The notes beneath the pieces are model-generated. The model searched no databases. It was not told where the DNA came from and saw nothing but the letters and a program-made list of their open reading frames with translations. Positions 31,524 through 42,146 of a stretch of DNA of 64,000 bases are shown piece after piece. Position numbers and translations under genes: made by a program. Within the stretch, counting starts at the first letter, position 1, and each line of letters begins with the position of its first letter. The DNA is taken from contig NZ_LSRE01000003.1 of the NCBI RefSeq assembly GCF_001575205.1, positions 1-64,000 on the forward strand. The letters are read 5' to 3'. This DNA is from Tsukamurella pseudospumae. Lineage in GTDB: Bacteria; Actinomycetota; Actinomycetes; Mycobacteriales; Mycobacteriaceae.

Positions 31524-32708
31524 GTGAGCTCCGTCAATCCCCTGCACCTGCACTGGTTCCTGCCCACCTACGGCGACTCGCGGAACCTCATGGCCGGCGG
31601 ACACGGCAGCTCGATGAGCGGCGACCGTCCCGCCGATCTGCACTACCTCAAGCAGCTGGCACTGGCCGCCGAGGCGAACAGGTTCGAAGCCGTCCTCATC
31701 CCGACCGGTCTGTGGTGCGAGGACGCGTGGCTGACCGCCGCGCTCCTCACCGAGGCGACCCGGGACCTGAAGTTCCTGGTCGCTCTCCGCCCCGGCCTCG
31801 TCAGCCCGTTGCTCTCGGCGCAGATGGCCAGCACCCTGCAGTGGCAGTCCGGCGGGCGGGTCCTGCTCAACGTCGTGACCGGCGGCGAGTCGTCCGAGCA
31901 GCGCGCCTTCGGCGACACCCTCAGCAAGGACGAGCGGTACGAGCGCTGCGGCGAGTTCCTCGACATCACGCGGCGCCTCTGGACCTCGGACGGGCCGGTC
32001 ACCTTCGCCGGGAAGCACCTGAGCACCGCGGGCGCCGTGCTCGCCCGTCGCCCCGATCCGGCGCCGCCGGTGTTCTTCGGCGGCAGCTCCCCCGCGGCCG
32101 GCGACGTCGCCGCGAAGTACGCGGACACCTACCTCACCTGGGGTGAGCCGCCGGCGCAGGTGAAGAAGAAGGTGGATTGGATCCGCGCCCTGGCCGCCGC
32201 GCAGGGCCGCGAACTCACCTACGGCATCCGCCTGCACGTGATCTCGCGCGACACCAGCGAGGAGGCCTGGGCCGAGGCCAACCGCCTCCTCGGCAACCTC
32301 GACCCCGCCACCGTTCGCGCCGCGCAGGCGAGCCTCGCCAGGAGCGAGTCCGAGGGGCAGCGCCTCATGCGTGAACTGCACGGCGGCGGGGCCGCGTTCG
32401 ACGAGGCCGCCGACGCCCGCTCGCTGCAGGTGTACCCGGGCCTCTGGACCGGCGTCGGCCTGGTCCGCGGCGGCGCGGGCACGGCGCTCGTCGGCTCGCA
32501 CGACGAGGTGGCCGACCTCATCGCCGAGTACGCCGCCCTCGGCCTCGACCACTTCATCCTCTCCGGGTACCCGCACCTGGAAGAGGCGTACCACTTCGGC
32601 GAGGGCGTGCGCCCCCGCCTGGCCGCGCGCGGTCTGCTCGACGACGGACGGGCACCGTCGGAGCCGGTCCGCGGAGCCTTCCTGCCGGACCTGGCCCCCA
32701 CCTCCTAG
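31524..32708 (+). CDS. ssuD: FMNH2-dependent alkanesulfonate monooxygenase
   Basis: A 394-residue luciferase-like protein. It opens with LHLHWFLPTYGDSRNLM and has the SsuD segments ALRPGLVSPLLSAQMASTL, GRVLLNVVTGG and YERCGEFLDITRRLW, and later GGSSPAAGDVAAKYADTYL. It cleaves alkanesulfonates to aldehyde and sulfite using reduced FMN supplied by a separate reductase, for sulfur scavenging. GTG 31524 with GAGAGG upstream gives the family N-terminus; 16 extra upstream residues lack family character. It is followed after 28 bp by the SfnG-like gene. No SsuABC transporter or SsuE reductase is visible here. Confidence 0.88.
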   Translation: MSSVNPLHLHWFLPTYGDSRNLMAGGHGSSMSGDRPADLHYLKQLALAAEANRFEAVLIPTGLWCEDAWLTAALLTEATRDLKFLVALRPGLVSPLLSAQMASTLQWQSGGRVLLNVVTGGESSEQRAFGDTLSKDERYERCGEFLDITRRLWTSDGPVTFAGKHLSTAGAVLARRPDPAPPVFFGGSSPAAGDVAAKYADTYLTWGEPPAQVKKKVDWIRALAAAQGRELTYGIRLHVISRDTSEEAWAEANRLLGNLDPATVRAAQASLARSESEGQRLMRELHGGGAAFDEAADARSLQVYPGLWTGVGLVRGGAGTALVGSHDEVADLIAEYAALGLDHFILSGYPHLEEAYHFGEGVRPRLAARGLLDDGRAPSEPVRGAFLPDLAPTS

Positions 32709-32736
32709 CCTCCCCGAATCACGAAGGACGACAACG

Positions 32737-33846
32737 ATGAGCACCGAGAAGATCGCCGACGAGGTCAAGTTCGCCTACTGGGTCCCCAATGTCTCGGGCG
32801 GCCTGGTCACCAGCGACATCGAGCAGCGCACCAGCTGGGACTTCGAGTACAACAAGAAGCTGGCGCAGACGGCCGAGCGCGTGGGCTTCGAGTACGCGCT
32901 CTCGCAGGTGCGGTACATGGCCAGCTACGGCGCCGAGTACCAGCACGAGTCCACGTCCTTCAGCCTCGCACTGCTCGGCGCGACGGAGAAGCTCAAGGTG
33001 ATCGCCGCCGTGCACCCGGGGCTGTGGCACCCCGCCGTGCTGGCCAAATTCGGCGCCACCGCCGACCACCTGTCGAACGGGCGCTTCGCGATCAACGTGG
33101 TCTCCGGGTGGTTCGCGGGTGAGTTCAAGGCGCTCGGCGAGCCCTGGCTCGAGCACGACGAGCGCTACCGCCGAAGTGCCGAGTTCCTCGAGGTGATCCG
33201 GAAGATCTGGACCGAGGACAACGTCGATTTCGGCGGCGACTTCTACCGGATCCGCGACTTCACGCTGAAGCCGAAGCCGCTCAACACGGCGGAGCGCCCC
33301 AACCCGGAGCTGTTCCAGGGCGGCAACTCCTCCGCCGCGCGCGTCAACGGCGGCAAGTACGCCGACTGGTACTTCTCCAACGGCAAGGACTTCGACGGCG
33401 TCACCGACCAGCTCGACGACCTGCGCCGAATCGCCCGGGAGGCGCAGCGCGAGGTCAAGTTCGGCCTCAACGGCTTCATCATCGCCCGCGACACCGAGAA
33501 GGAGGCGCGGGACACCCTGCGCGAGATCGTGGAGAAGGCCAACAAGCCCGCCGTCGAGGGTTTCCGCGACGCCGTGCAGCAGGCCGGCAAGTCCACCTCG
33601 GACGGCCGCGGCATGTGGGCGGACTCGTCCTTCGAGGACCTCGTGCAGTACAACGACGGCTTCCGCACGCAGCTGATCGGCACGCCCGAGCAGGTCGCGG
33701 AGCGGATCGTCGCCTACAAGCAGCTCGGCGTCGACCTCATCCTCGGCGGCTTCCTGCACTTCCAGGAGGAGATCGAGTACTTCGGCGAGAAGGTCCTGCC
33801 CCTGGTCCGCGAGATCGAGGCGAGCCGCTCCGGGGCACTGGTGTGA
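32737..33846 (+). CDS. sfnG: Dimethylsulfone monooxygenase
   Basis: A 369-residue luciferase-like monooxygenase whose sequence follows SfnG closely: VKFAYWVPNVSGGLVTSDIE, EYALSQVRYMASYGAEYQ, VIAAVHPGLWHPAVLAKFG, INVVSGWFAGEFKALGEPW, EHDERYRRSAEFLEVIRKIW and KPKPLN. It converts dimethylsulfone to methanesulfinate with FMNH2 and O2, so that methanesulfonate can then be used by the SsuD encoded just before it. The start is ATG 32737 with AAGGACGA upstream. The next gene overlaps it by 4 bp (GTGA). Confidence 0.88.
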   Translation: MSTEKIADEVKFAYWVPNVSGGLVTSDIEQRTSWDFEYNKKLAQTAERVGFEYALSQVRYMASYGAEYQHESTSFSLALLGATEKLKVIAAVHPGLWHPAVLAKFGATADHLSNGRFAINVVSGWFAGEFKALGEPWLEHDERYRRSAEFLEVIRKIWTEDNVDFGGDFYRIRDFTLKPKPLNTAERPNPELFQGGNSSAARVNGGKYADWYFSNGKDFDGVTDQLDDLRRIAREAQREVKFGLNGFIIARDTEKEARDTLREIVEKANKPAVEGFRDAVQQAGKSTSDGRGMWADSSFEDLVQYNDGFRTQLIGTPEQVAERIVAYKQLGVDLILGGFLHFQEEIEYFGEKVLPLVREIEASRSGALV

Positions 33847-35030
33847 CTCTCGCCGCCGCGATCGACTCCGCCGAGGCGGCGGTCGCCACGGCGCGCGAAC
33901 TCGCGGCGCGGTTCGCCGACGGTGCCGCGCGCCGCGACCGCGATCGGCACCTGCCGCACCCGGAGGTCGAACTCCTCTCCGAGGCAGGCCTGTTCGCGCT
34001 GACTGTGCCCGCCCGGTTCGGCGGGCCCGACCTGCCGCCGTCGGTCGTGGCCGAGGTCTTCCGCATCCTCGCCACCGCGGACGCCTCGCTCGCACAGATC
34101 CCGCACAGCCACTACGTGTACCTCACGGCGCTGCGGCTGGCCGGGCCGGAACAGCTGCAGCGCAGGATTTTCGGCCAGGTACTCGACGGTGCGCGGGTCG
34201 CCAACGCGCAGTCCGAGCGGGGTGGTCGGAACGTGGCGGACATCGCGACCGTCCTGACTCGAACCCTCGACGGCGCCCGCCTGGACGGCGAGAAGTTCTA
34301 CTGCACGGGTTCGCCCTACGCGCACCTGCTCGCGGTGCTCGCGCGGGACTCCGGTACCGACGACCAGGTCGTCGCGTTCGTGCCCGCGGACTCACCGGGG
34401 GTCGTCGTCGACGACGACTGGAACGGACTGGGGCAGCGTACGACCGGCAGTGGCACCGTCCGGTTCGAGAACGTCGCCGTCCCGCTCGACGCGGTGTTCA
34501 CCCGGTCGCCCGCGGTGGCCGAGCCCACCGGCTACGGGGCGTTCGCGCAGCTGCTGCACGTCGCGATCGATGCGGGCATCGCCCGCGGGGCCCTGGACGC
34601 GGCGGCCGAGTTCGTACGGACGCGGTCGCGCCCGTGGTTCGAGGCGGGGGTCGACCGCGCGCAGGACGATCCGCTAATGATCCAGCGCTTCGGCGAGCTG
34701 ACCGTCTCCGTCCGGGCCGCGGAGGCCGCACTGACGGTCGCCGGGCGCGCCGTGGACGACGCCTTCGCGACGCCCGGGCCCGACGCGGCGGCGGAGGCCT
34801 CGCTCGCCGTCGCCACCGCCAAGGTGCTCGCCGACCGGGCGGCGACCGAGGTGCCCTCGGCGCTGTTCGAGGTCGCCGGCACCCGGAGCGCCGCGGGCGA
34901 TGCGGGCCTGGACCGGTACTGGCGGGACGCGCGCACGCACACCCTGCACGACCCGGTGCGCTACAAGGTCCACCACCTGGGCAGGTTCACCCTGAACGAA
35001 GAGCGGCCTCCCCTGCACGGCGTCGTCTGA
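33843..35030 (+). CDS. sfnB: Acyl-CoA dehydrogenase-fold flavoprotein, SfnB/DszC-like
   Basis: A 395-residue protein starting at GTG 33843, overlapping the sfnG stop. It has the acyl-CoA dehydrogenase architecture (FALTVPARFGGPDLPPS, NAQSERGGRNVADIAT, LDGEKFYCTGSPYAHLLAVL, FENVAVPLDAVF) but with the pattern of the SfnB/DszC branch, which are FMNH2-dependent monooxygenases acting on sulfur compounds, rather than CoA oxidation. A C-terminal RYKVHHLGRFTLN closes the fold. Its overlap with sfnG suggests a step in the same organosulfur pathway. The exact substrate is unknown; the symbol is a family-level guess. Confidence 0.72.
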   Translation: MTLAAAIDSAEAAVATARELAARFADGAARRDRDRHLPHPEVELLSEAGLFALTVPARFGGPDLPPSVVAEVFRILATADASLAQIPHSHYVYLTALRLAGPEQLQRRIFGQVLDGARVANAQSERGGRNVADIATVLTRTLDGARLDGEKFYCTGSPYAHLLAVLARDSGTDDQVVAFVPADSPGVVVDDDWNGLGQRTTGSGTVRFENVAVPLDAVFTRSPAVAEPTGYGAFAQLLHVAIDAGIARGALDAAAEFVRTRSRPWFEAGVDRAQDDPLMIQRFGELTVSVRAAEAALTVAGRAVDDAFATPGPDAAAEASLAVATAKVLADRAATEVPSALFEVAGTRSAAGDAGLDRYWRDARTHTLHDPVRYKVHHLGRFTLNEERPPLHGVV

Positions 35031-35046
35031 CGCACCGGAATAGATT

Positions 35047-35076
35047 CGGACCTTAGTCCGTTTCAGTCGGTACTAT
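35047..35076 (+). promoter_or_regulatory. Possible promoter/operator of the 35075 monooxygenase
   Basis: A perfect inverted repeat CGGAC-CTTA-GTCCG (35047-35060) is followed by TACTAT (35071-35076), which resembles a -10 box. If TACTAT is the -10, transcription would start near 35081-35084 and the ATG at 35084 could be leaderless. This is weak evidence. Confidence 0.3.
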
Positions 35077-36109
35077 GACTACCATGAAGATTCCCGAGTT
35101 CGGCGTGGACACGTTCGGCGGAGTGACGAAGGACGCGCAGGGCGAACCCCTGCCCCATCCCCAGGTGATCCGCGATCTCGTCGAGGAGGCCGTGACGGCC
35201 GATGCCGTGGGCCTGGACTTCTTCGGCGTCGGCGAGCACCACCGCGCGGACTTCGCCGTCTCGAGCCCGGAGATGGTCCTCTCGGCGATCGCGTCGCGCA
35301 CCGACTCGATCCGTCTCGGTTCGACGGTGACCGTGCTCAGCTCGGACGATCCGGTGCGGGTGTTCGAGCGGTTCGCGACGCTCGACGCGGTGTCCGACGG
35401 CCGCGCCGAGATCGTCGCAGGGCGTGGCTCCTTCACCGAGTCCTTCCCCCTGTTCGGGTACGACCTCCAGGACTACGAGGTTCTCTTCGAGGAGAAGCTC
35501 GAGCTGCTCGCGGCGCTGTTGAAGGAGGAGCCGCTCACCTGGTCCGGCACCACCCGCGCGTCGCTGAGCGAGCAGCGTGTCTTCCCGACCACCGCGGACG
35601 GCATCCGCGCCTGGGTGGGCGTCGGCGGCAGCCCCGAGTCCGTGGTCCGCACCGCCCGGTACGGCTTCGGCCTCTTCCTGGCGATCATCGGCGGCCCCGC
35701 GGACCGGTTCAAGGCCTACGTCGACCTCTTCGAACGGGCCCAGGATGAGTACGGCGTACCCCGCAAGCCGATCGCGGTGCACTCGCCCGGCCTCGTTGCG
35801 GAGACGGACGAGCAGGCGCACGCCCTCGTCTTCGACGGCTGGATGAAGATGCGGCAGAGGATGGTCCGCGAGCGCGGCTGGCCGCCGCCCGCCGTCGGCG
35901 ACTTCGAGCGGGAGATCGAGACGGGCTCGCTGTACATCGGCTCCCCCGAGACGGTGGCGCGGCGGATCGCCGCCACGATCCGCACGCTCGGCGTCGACCG
36001 TTTCGACCTCAAGTACGACCAGCCGGTCACGCACGCCGACCTGATGCGCTCGATCGAGCTGTACGGCGAGAAGGTGGTCCCGCTGATCAAGGACATGCTC
36101 AGCGACTGA
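35075..36109 (+). CDS. Luciferase-like FMN-dependent monooxygenase
   Basis: A 344-residue single-domain protein of the luciferase-like family (IPEFGVDTFGGVT, FFGVGEHHRADFAVSSPE, LGSTVTVLSSDDPVRVFERF, GRGSFTESFPLFGYDLQDYE). The N-terminal wording resembles a corynebacterial-type oxidoreductase subfamily (CE1758-like), a cautious assignment. It has no known substrate and lies 44 bp after the SfnB-like gene on the same strand with a possible promoter of its own, so it may or may not belong to the sulfur operon. The start is ATG 35075; ATG 35084 (MKIPEF) is an alternative. Confidence 0.75.
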   Translation: MTTMKIPEFGVDTFGGVTKDAQGEPLPHPQVIRDLVEEAVTADAVGLDFFGVGEHHRADFAVSSPEMVLSAIASRTDSIRLGSTVTVLSSDDPVRVFERFATLDAVSDGRAEIVAGRGSFTESFPLFGYDLQDYEVLFEEKLELLAALLKEEPLTWSGTTRASLSEQRVFPTTADGIRAWVGVGGSPESVVRTARYGFGLFLAIIGGPADRFKAYVDLFERAQDEYGVPRKPIAVHSPGLVAETDEQAHALVFDGWMKMRQRMVRERGWPPPAVGDFEREIETGSLYIGSPETVARRIAATIRTLGVDRFDLKYDQPVTHADLMRSIELYGEKVVPLIKDMLSD

Positions 36110-36129
36110 CTCGGCGCGTACGCGCCGAG
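36110..36129 (+). terminator. Perfect hairpin between convergent genes
   Basis: A 20-bp perfect palindrome, CTCGGCGCG followed by TA and its complement, begins right after the stop codon of the preceding gene. It lies 17 bp before the end of the SPFH gene on the other strand and can serve as a bidirectional terminator. No T-run is seen. Confidence 0.65.
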
Positions 36130-36145
36130 CCGGCCACCTGAACGG

Positions 36146-36820
36146 TCACCGCTCCCGATCGCCGAAGACGATCTTCGCGCCCGCGGGCGCGGCCTCGATC
36201 ATGCGGAGCCGGGCCAGCGCCGGCGACGCGTCGAGCATGCGCCCGGCGTTGGCGAGCGCACGCAGCGCGGCGGTCTCGGCACGCGCTTCCTCCAGGCGGG
36301 CCGCGCCGCGCGCCTTGGCGGTGATCAGATCGATCGCAGCGCTGCGGATCTCGCTCGGCAGCACGACGTCCTTCACGACGACGCCGAGCACTTGGACACC
36401 CACCTCCTCGGCCGCCGCCGACACGCCCCGCCGTACCGTTTCACCGTCGACGGCCCCGGTCCGTCGCAGCAGGTCGTCGACCGCGACACCGGAAAGCGCC
36501 TCGCGCAGCGCGATCTGCGCGGCGAGGTAGACGACGGCGTCCGGGTCGACGGCCCGCTCGGTGTACGCGATCGGATCGACGACCTTGACCCGCAGGGTCA
36601 TCGACACCCGCACCGGTACCGACTCGGCGGTGAGGATCTCCTGCGGGGCCACCGGGATCAGGCGTTCGGCGACGCCGACGAGGACGACGGCCTCCGGACG
36701 CCGAACGCGGTATGCGCCCGGCTCGAGGACGCGGGCGAGGGTGCCGTCGCGGTACTCCAAGGCCAGACGGGCCGGACGCACCACGATGCGGCGGCCGCGG
36801 ACGGCGTTCATGATCGACAC
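36146..36820 (-). CDS. SPFH/band-7 domain protein (slipin-like)
   Basis: A 224-residue protein with an SPFH core: PEAVVLVGVAERLIPVAPQE, ESVPVRVSMTLRVKVVDPI, YLAAQIALREALSG and VLGVVVKDVVLPSEI, then a helical, Ala/Arg/Glu-rich tail (AKARGAARLEEARAETAA). Such proteins organise membrane microdomains, but no clear transmembrane helix is seen at the N-terminus, so membrane attachment would be peripheral. The GTG start at 36820 has AAAGGAG at a 7-bp spacing; the ATG three codons later (36811) has too long a spacing. The gene is single, convergent with the preceding one. Confidence 0.78.
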   Translation of the reverse strand: MSIMNAVRGRRIVVRPARLALEYRDGTLARVLEPGAYRVRRPEAVVLVGVAERLIPVAPQEILTAESVPVRVSMTLRVKVVDPIAYTERAVDPDAVVYLAAQIALREALSGVAVDDLLRRTGAVDGETVRRGVSAAAEEVGVQVLGVVVKDVVLPSEIRSAAIDLITAKARGAARLEEARAETAALRALANAGRMLDASPALARLRMIEAAPAGAKIVFGDRER

Positions 36821-37207
36821 GGCGGTTCTCCTTTCGTGTGCGGCCCGGTCGGGCCGTGCGCCCCCGGAGCGTCGCGCTCCGAGGGATGCCAGGTCTGGGT
36901 CGTGGCACCGCACCGCCGGGCGAGCGGAGACGGCGGGATGTCCCGGGTAATGGCCGGGGCATCGCAGGGCTGTCACCGCCCGCGGTTCCGGCGGTACGGC
37001 GGGCGAGGGACTCGAACCCTCTGGGCCCGAAAGGGGCCGTGCCACTGGAGGGTGACGGGGATTCGAACACGCGGAACCCGATCGCGGTACAACCGCTCGG
37101 GCCGCTCCTCCCCGTAGCCGACATCAACACTGACACCGGATCACGGCCGCCGCAACGGGTTTTCCGATCCACTCAGCGACCGTGGTCGCGGTCGGCGCGG
37201 TTCCTCA
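36821..37207. other. Gene-free stretch with two tRNA T-arm-like fragments
   Basis: No credible protein gene is seen. On the minus strand a perfect T-arm (GAGGG, loop TTCGAGT, CCCTC) occupies 37005-37021 and is followed by GCCCGCC, like an acceptor strand. A second T-loop-like TTCGAAT lies at about 37061-37067, preceded further upstream by GAGCGG/GAGCGGTT, resembling a D-arm. No matching 5' acceptor strand is found for either, so no intact tRNA is called. The stretch also contains the promoter of the SPFH gene. Confidence 0.45.
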
Positions 37208-38365
37208 CTACTTCGCGGACCGCAGGATGAGGTACTGGGCCGCGGCGCGCTGGATCGCGTCCTCCGCCTGCGAGGAGGTGACGACTGCGACGTAGCGCCC
37301 GACGGCCATCGTGCACGCCGCGCGGACCGTCGAGCTGGCGCGTGCGGGAACGGTACTGCACGCCACTCCATCCATGTCTTTGACCTGGATCGGCGTACCT
37401 CTGAACCTCACGTACCGCGTAGCCGAGTCCAGCAGTACCCCACTCAGTGCGGGCGCGGACGCGGCGTCCTTCGTCCGGTAGACGGTGGTCCCACCCAGCC
37501 CGGCGGCATCGGCTCCCGCCGCAGTGAAGGCCGCGAGAACCGTGTCCGGGGAGTCGGCGCCGAGCGCTATCACCCGCGGTGCGATGTCGCCCTCGTGGTC
37601 GAGGTCGCCGCTGTCCGGTGCGAGGGTCAGTGCGGACAGGCCGCTCGGATCGACGGGCAGCTCGCCGCGCTTGTACTCGTCCGTCGGCACGAAGTCCTTC
37701 AGCGCCTGGAGCTGCAGGTCGAAGTACTTCCGCACCAGCGCGGCGTTCATCAGTTCGGACGAGACCGCGATCACGACGCTGCCCGAGGCGAGGAACGCCC
37801 GAAGCCGCTTCCTCGTCCCGTTCAACTCGTAGGCAACCGCCTTCGGATACCCCTGCATCGAGACGGACTTCTTGGTGTACCCGTACTGCACCAGTTCCGG
37901 CTCCAGGAGGCGAGGGTCCGCGACCGCCGCAGCCGCCGCCTCCGGCGAGCTCATCTCCCAGAGGCCGAAATTCACATAGCCGTAGTCCTTGCCGCTGTCC
38001 CCGTTCCGCGCGGTGGCGATCACCCCGGCACCGTGGCCCGCCATCACCCTCGACGCGGACGTCCCGAAGGCCGACTCCACCGTGGGTGCGTTCCCGTGGT
38101 CCTCGAGCGCGCCGATCGTCATGGGGTTCCCGAATTTCAGAGCCGGGTCGATCGTGCTGTACAGGGGAATCGTCGCCGCGAGCCGCCGCGCTTCCAGGAT
38201 CTTGCCCATCGTCGCCGACGGCTTCGTGACCACCCGCGGGACGGTGGAGTAACTGCCCGTCGCCAGTGACGCCGTCGACGGCCCCGACGGGGTACCGGGC
38301 ACCGTCGTCGAGCACGCGGCCAGGACGGTCGCCAGCGCAAGGACCAGCCCAGCCGGAGGCCGCAT
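37208..38365 (-). CDS. Putative lipoprotein, paralogue of the next gene
   Basis: A 385-residue secreted lipoprotein. Signal peptide MRPPAGLVLALATVLAAC with a lipobox LAAC (Cys18). The mature part shows no known catalytic motif, but shares with the next gene the segments ARRLAATIPLYSTIDPALKF, WEMSSPEAAAAAVADP, GYPKAVAYEL, a central LPVDPSGLSA and the C-terminal AVGRYVAVVTSSQAEDA and AAAQYLILRSAK. The family appears related to uncharacterised lipoproteins of Nocardia and Rhodococcus (DUF7373-type, from memory). Its start overlaps the stop of the neighbouring paralogue by one base (TGATG), so they are translationally coupled. Function unknown. Confidence 0.75.
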   Translation of the reverse strand: MRPPAGLVLALATVLAACSTTVPGTPSGPSTASLATGSYSTVPRVVTKPSATMGKILEARRLAATIPLYSTIDPALKFGNPMTIGALEDHGNAPTVESAFGTSASRVMAGHGAGVIATARNGDSGKDYGYVNFGLWEMSSPEAAAAAVADPRLLEPELVQYGYTKKSVSMQGYPKAVAYELNGTRKRLRAFLASGSVVIAVSSELMNAALVRKYFDLQLQALKDFVPTDEYKRGELPVDPSGLSALTLAPDSGDLDHEGDIAPRVIALGADSPDTVLAAFTAAGADAAGLGGTTVYRTKDAASAPALSGVLLDSATRYVRFRGTPIQVKDMDGVACSTVPARASSTVRAACTMAVGRYVAVVTSSQAEDAIQRAAAQYLILRSAK

Positions 38366-39543
38366 CAGCCGGCCTTCCGCAGGATCAGGTACTGCGCCGC
38401 GGCCTGCTGCTTCGCATCGCCGGTCTGATCCGCCGTGAGCACCGCCGTGTACCGCCCCACGGCGAGGAAGCAGTGCGTCTTGACGTTGGAACCACGCGGC
38501 ATCGCACTCGACTCGATCCGGCAGATCACGCCGGGCGCACCGGGCACCTCGGTGGCCTGGACGCCGGATTCCATCGGCTGCACGATGTCGGCCAGCTCGT
38601 CACGCAGCGTCCGGGCCGTGGCCTCGTCCCTCGCCCGGAGGACCGCATCGCTGCCGAGGCCCACGAGATCCACCCCGGCAGCGTCGAGCGCCTTCCGAGT
38701 GTCCTCGACGCGATCGGAGTCCGCGGCGAAGAGCTTCGGTGTGGTCCAGCCGTCCGTGACGAAGTACTCCGTCTTCTCGGGCACGAGGGTGCGCGAGGCG
38801 ATGCCGTCCTTGTCGACGGGCAGGTCCGCGAGCTTCTCCGTCGGCGTCGGTGTGAAAGTCTTCAGCGCCGCGATCTGGCGGTCGTAGAACCTGCCGATCG
38901 CAGCGGCCCCGGCGGGAATCTTGGCGTACGAGGCCAACACGTACCGCCCCGACGCCACGAGACTGTTGATCGCCACGTCTTTGCCCACGGTCTGCGAGTA
39001 GGACACCGCCGCGGGGTACCCCGGAATCGTGACCGGCACGCGCGGGATGCCACCATCCGTCGATGCCGACGCGAGGATCTTCGGATCGGCCACTGCGGCC
39101 GCGGCTGCGGCCGCGGAATCCATCTCCCAGGCTCCGAAGAACATCGTCTTCAGGTCGGAGGTCGACCGCGACGTATCGACGCGGACGTAGTAGCCCGGCC
39201 CGCGCTTGTCCATCGCGTTCGCGACCTGGACGCCGAAGGACGCCTCGAGAGAACCGCCGATGTTGTAGTCCCGCAGGGCGCCGGCGAACAGCTGCCCGCC
39301 GAACCGCAGGCTCGGGTCGATGTCGGTGGTGAGCGGCATCGTGTCGGCGAGCCGGCGCCCCTCCATCACTGCGCCGCGCGCCGCGGAGCGCTCCGGCACC
39401 GTCCGCACGGTGGTCGCGTAGTTTCCCGTGTCCAGGCGCACGGCGGACGACGGTGCGCTGGCCGTCCCCGGCACCTCGGTCGCGCAGCCCGCGAGTGCCG
39501 TGACCATCAGCACCGCTGCCAGTCCGAACGTTCCTCGCCGCAT
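38365..39543 (-). CDS. Putative lipoprotein, paralogue of the previous gene
   Basis: A 392-residue lipoprotein with signal peptide MRRGTFGLAAVLMVTALAGC (lipobox LAGC, Cys20). The mature protein aligns over its length with the 37208 product: EGRRLADTMPLTTDIDPSLR, WEMDSAAAAAAAVADPKIL, IPGYPAAVSYSQ, LPVDKDGIASRTLV and AVGRYTAVLTADQTGDAKQQ, AAAQYLILRK. It is the first gene of the pair, with GAGGGGAG upstream of the start. Tandem duplication is likely, with divergence to about a third identity by eye. Location: outer face of the membrane. Role unknown. Confidence 0.75.
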   Translation of the reverse strand: MRRGTFGLAAVLMVTALAGCATEVPGTASAPSSAVRLDTGNYATTVRTVPERSAARGAVMEGRRLADTMPLTTDIDPSLRFGGQLFAGALRDYNIGGSLEASFGVQVANAMDKRGPGYYVRVDTSRSTSDLKTMFFGAWEMDSAAAAAAAVADPKILASASTDGGIPRVPVTIPGYPAAVSYSQTVGKDVAINSLVASGRYVLASYAKIPAGAAAIGRFYDRQIAALKTFTPTPTEKLADLPVDKDGIASRTLVPEKTEYFVTDGWTTPKLFAADSDRVEDTRKALDAAGVDLVGLGSDAVLRARDEATARTLRDELADIVQPMESGVQATEVPGAPGVICRIESSAMPRGSNVKTHCFLAVGRYTAVLTADQTGDAKQQAAAQYLILRKAG

Positions 39544-39689
39544 CGTTCTCCCCTCGCACCCTCCCCAGAGCCTTTGCAGTCACGATATCCCGATCGCGGA
39601 TGATTCCGTCGTCGAATGACCTCAGCACGTTCTCCCTCAGCGGAACACTGGCCCGGCCACAACGCCCGAGCCGCACATATCCTGGTCCG

Positions 39690-42142
<2,453 letters not shown>

Positions 42143-42146
<4 letters not shown>

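Noticed and set aside
36985-37125. An intact tRNA gene
   Set aside because: T-arm-like segments are present but no matching 5' acceptor strand or normal anticodon arm was found, so I report fragments only.
39600-39689. 30 extra N-terminal residues on the hydrolase-ATPase fusion
   Set aside because: They are polar with no family character, and GTG 39690 directly precedes the basic and hydrophobic membrane anchor.
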